64,000 nt of DNA from assembly GCA_003280655.1 (NCBI GenBank), contig QCEK01000006.1, positions 45,675 to 109,674 of the forward strand, written 5' to 3'. Position numbers and translations under genes: made by a program. Below are positions 63,052 through 64,000 of this stretch, piece after piece. The DNA comes from Prochlorococcus sp. AG-355-O17. Its GTDB lineage: Bacteria; Cyanobacteriota; Cyanobacteriia; PCC-6307; Cyanobiaceae. Numbering within the stretch: position 1 is the first letter of the stretch; every line of letters starts with the position of its first letter. The notes beneath the pieces are model-generated. The model ran no database searches, was not told the DNA's origin, and saw only the letters and a program-made list of their open reading frames with translations.

Positions 63052-64000
63052 TCAATTTAAGAAATCATGAATGAATTTATTATCAGACTTATCAATGAGT
63101 ATATTCCTAAGAACAATATTTTCTTTTAAATCAGGATCATCACTAACAATCTTAATAGCCTCTTCGCGAGCCTTATCAATAAGAAATTTATTGTTAGGTA
63201 AATTGTCCAGTACAAAATCAGGCAATCCAGATTGTCTATATCCTAAAATCTGACCTGGTCCTCTAAGCTCCAAATCTTTTTCAGCAATATAAAAGCCATC
63301 ATTAGATTTTTGCAAAACACAAAGTCGTTTATTTTCTATTCCATTTTTATCGGAGGTTACCAGATAACAAAAAGATTTTGTTGAACCTCTACCAACTCTC
63401 CCCCTTAATTGATGTAGCTGGGACAATCCAAATCTATCTGAATTATAAATAATCATAATTGTGGCGTTAGGCACATCAATACCAACCTCAATTACAGTGG
63501 TTGAAACCAATATATTAATTTCATTCTTTAAAAAAGAATTAATCACTTCATTTTTTTCTTGTGAACTTAATTTGCCATGTAATAATCCAACTTTTTTGTT
63601 AAAAAAGACCTCTTCTGATAAATGTTTGAATGTTTTCTTTGCGGAGCTTAAATTCATTTTTTCTGAATCTTCTATAAGTGGCAAAATCACATAAGCTTGC
63701 TTTCCCTTATTGATCTCATCTTCAACAATCTTGAACAAGTTAGTTAAATCATCTTCTGATATTATTTTTGTTGTTATAGGAACTCTCCCAGGAGGGAGTT
63801 CTGTAATTTGACTCACATCTAAATCACCATAAATAGAAAGCGCTAGAGTTCTTGGAATTGGTGTTGCTGTCATTGATAACAAGTTAGTATTTTCTCCTTT
63901 ATTTAGTAATCTATTTCTTTGAGTAACTCCAAATCTATGCTGTTCATCAATTACGACCATCCCTAATGCATTAAAGATGACTTTATCCTCAAATATTGCA
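63052..64000 (-). CDS. recG: ATP-dependent DNA helicase RecG (partial, C-terminal part)
   Basis: Reading frame entering from the right edge; about the last 316 residues are present. Motif II is VVIDEQHRFGVTQRNRLL (DEQH), motif III SMTATPIPRTLALSIYGDLD with the RecG-specific ITELPPGRVPI, then VSTTVIEVGIDVPNATIMII and QLHQLRGRVGRG. The DLELRGPGQILGYRQSGLPD segment is the RecG TRG region. It remodels stalled replication forks. The preceding codons (EDKVIFNALGM) also fit RecG, so the true start is outside the window. Confidence 0.95.
   Translation of the reverse strand, partial: AIFEDKVIFNALGMVVIDEQHRFGVTQRNRLLNKGENTNLLSMTATPIPRTLALSIYGDLDVSQITELPPGRVPITTKIISEDDLTNLFKIVEDEINKGKQAYVILPLIEDSEKMNLSSAKKTFKHLSEEVFFNKKVGLLHGKLSSQEKNEVINSFLKNEINILVSTTVIEVGIDVPNATIMIIYNSDRFGLSQLHQLRGRVGRGSTKSFCYLVTSDKNGIENKRLCVLQKSNDGFYIAEKDLELRGPGQILGYRQSGLPDFVLDNLPNNKFLIDKAREEAIKIVSDDPDLKENIVLRNILIDKSDNKFIHDFLN

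Noticed and set aside
1..64000. CRISPR arrays, insertion sequences, integrases or phage genes
   Set aside because: No regularly spaced repeats, transposase/integrase motifs or long terminal inverted repeats were seen on either strand.

Overview
The window reads as chromosome of a high-light Prochlorococcus. The DNA is very AT-rich, intergenic spaces are short, TTG and GTG starts are frequent, and the gene set is typical of marine alpha-cyanobacteria: a urease/Urt urea block, proteobacterial-type class I phosphoribulokinase, ChlP, cyanobacterial-type GlpX, CSP41-like SDR, DUF3685, DUF3727 and CcsA. I see no rRNA, tRNA, CRISPR array, IS element or phage gene. The strain is not identified.

Layout. 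(1) 1-9169: urea use. ureD-A-B-C run leftwards (ureC is cut by the window edge); ureE-F-G and then urtA-B-C-D-E run rightwards. A site with exact NtcA class II promoter geometry precedes urtA, and a strong hairpin separates urtA from urtB. (2) 9170-13270: a low-density stretch of about 4 kb with roughly a dozen tiny or unrecognised ORFs, several too short for routine gene calling, and one perfect 18-bp palindrome. (3) 13271-18559: an iron/redox neighbourhood. It holds a membrane-anchored Rieske non-heme oxygenase, a 33-residue one-helix peptide and an orphan COG1119-type ABC ATPase that look translationally coupled; a zinc-ribbon membrane peptide; a Crp/Fnr-family regulator behind two Fur-like boxes; ferritin; a 40-residue Lys/Cys-rich microprotein behind a third Fur-like box; and a FutC/FbpC-like ferric-iron ABC ATPase. 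(4) 18637-22435: nth, SDRs, a PPC/DUF296-glutaredoxin fusion, pgsA and a CSP41-like protein. (5) 22528-38438: a long rightward housekeeping series (hisA, DUF3685, F420-ligase-like, yqgF, proB, lpxD, leuB, prk, accD, then class I and class II fructose-bisphosphate aldolases side by side), closed by a bidirectional terminator. (6) 38486-64000: mixed-strand core metabolism: purQ/purS, a CobW-type GTPase with a small DnaJ-type zinc protein, ilvD, pgl-gnd-glgC-hemA-glpX, rpe, ccsA, lptB, typA, chlP, glyS, sir, two D-Ala-D-Ala peptidase homologues and a partial recG.

How the parts work together. Urt imports urea and the nickel urease hydrolyses it to ammonium, probably under NtcA control. The carbon genes (prk, both aldolases, glpX, rpe, gnd, pgl, glgC) span the Calvin cycle, the oxidative pentose phosphate pathway and glycogen synthesis. 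The iron block combines uptake, storage and a regulator behind repeated Fur-like elements. Its small cysteine-rich protein and the Rieske/micropeptide/ABC set are the best candidates here for something undescribed.
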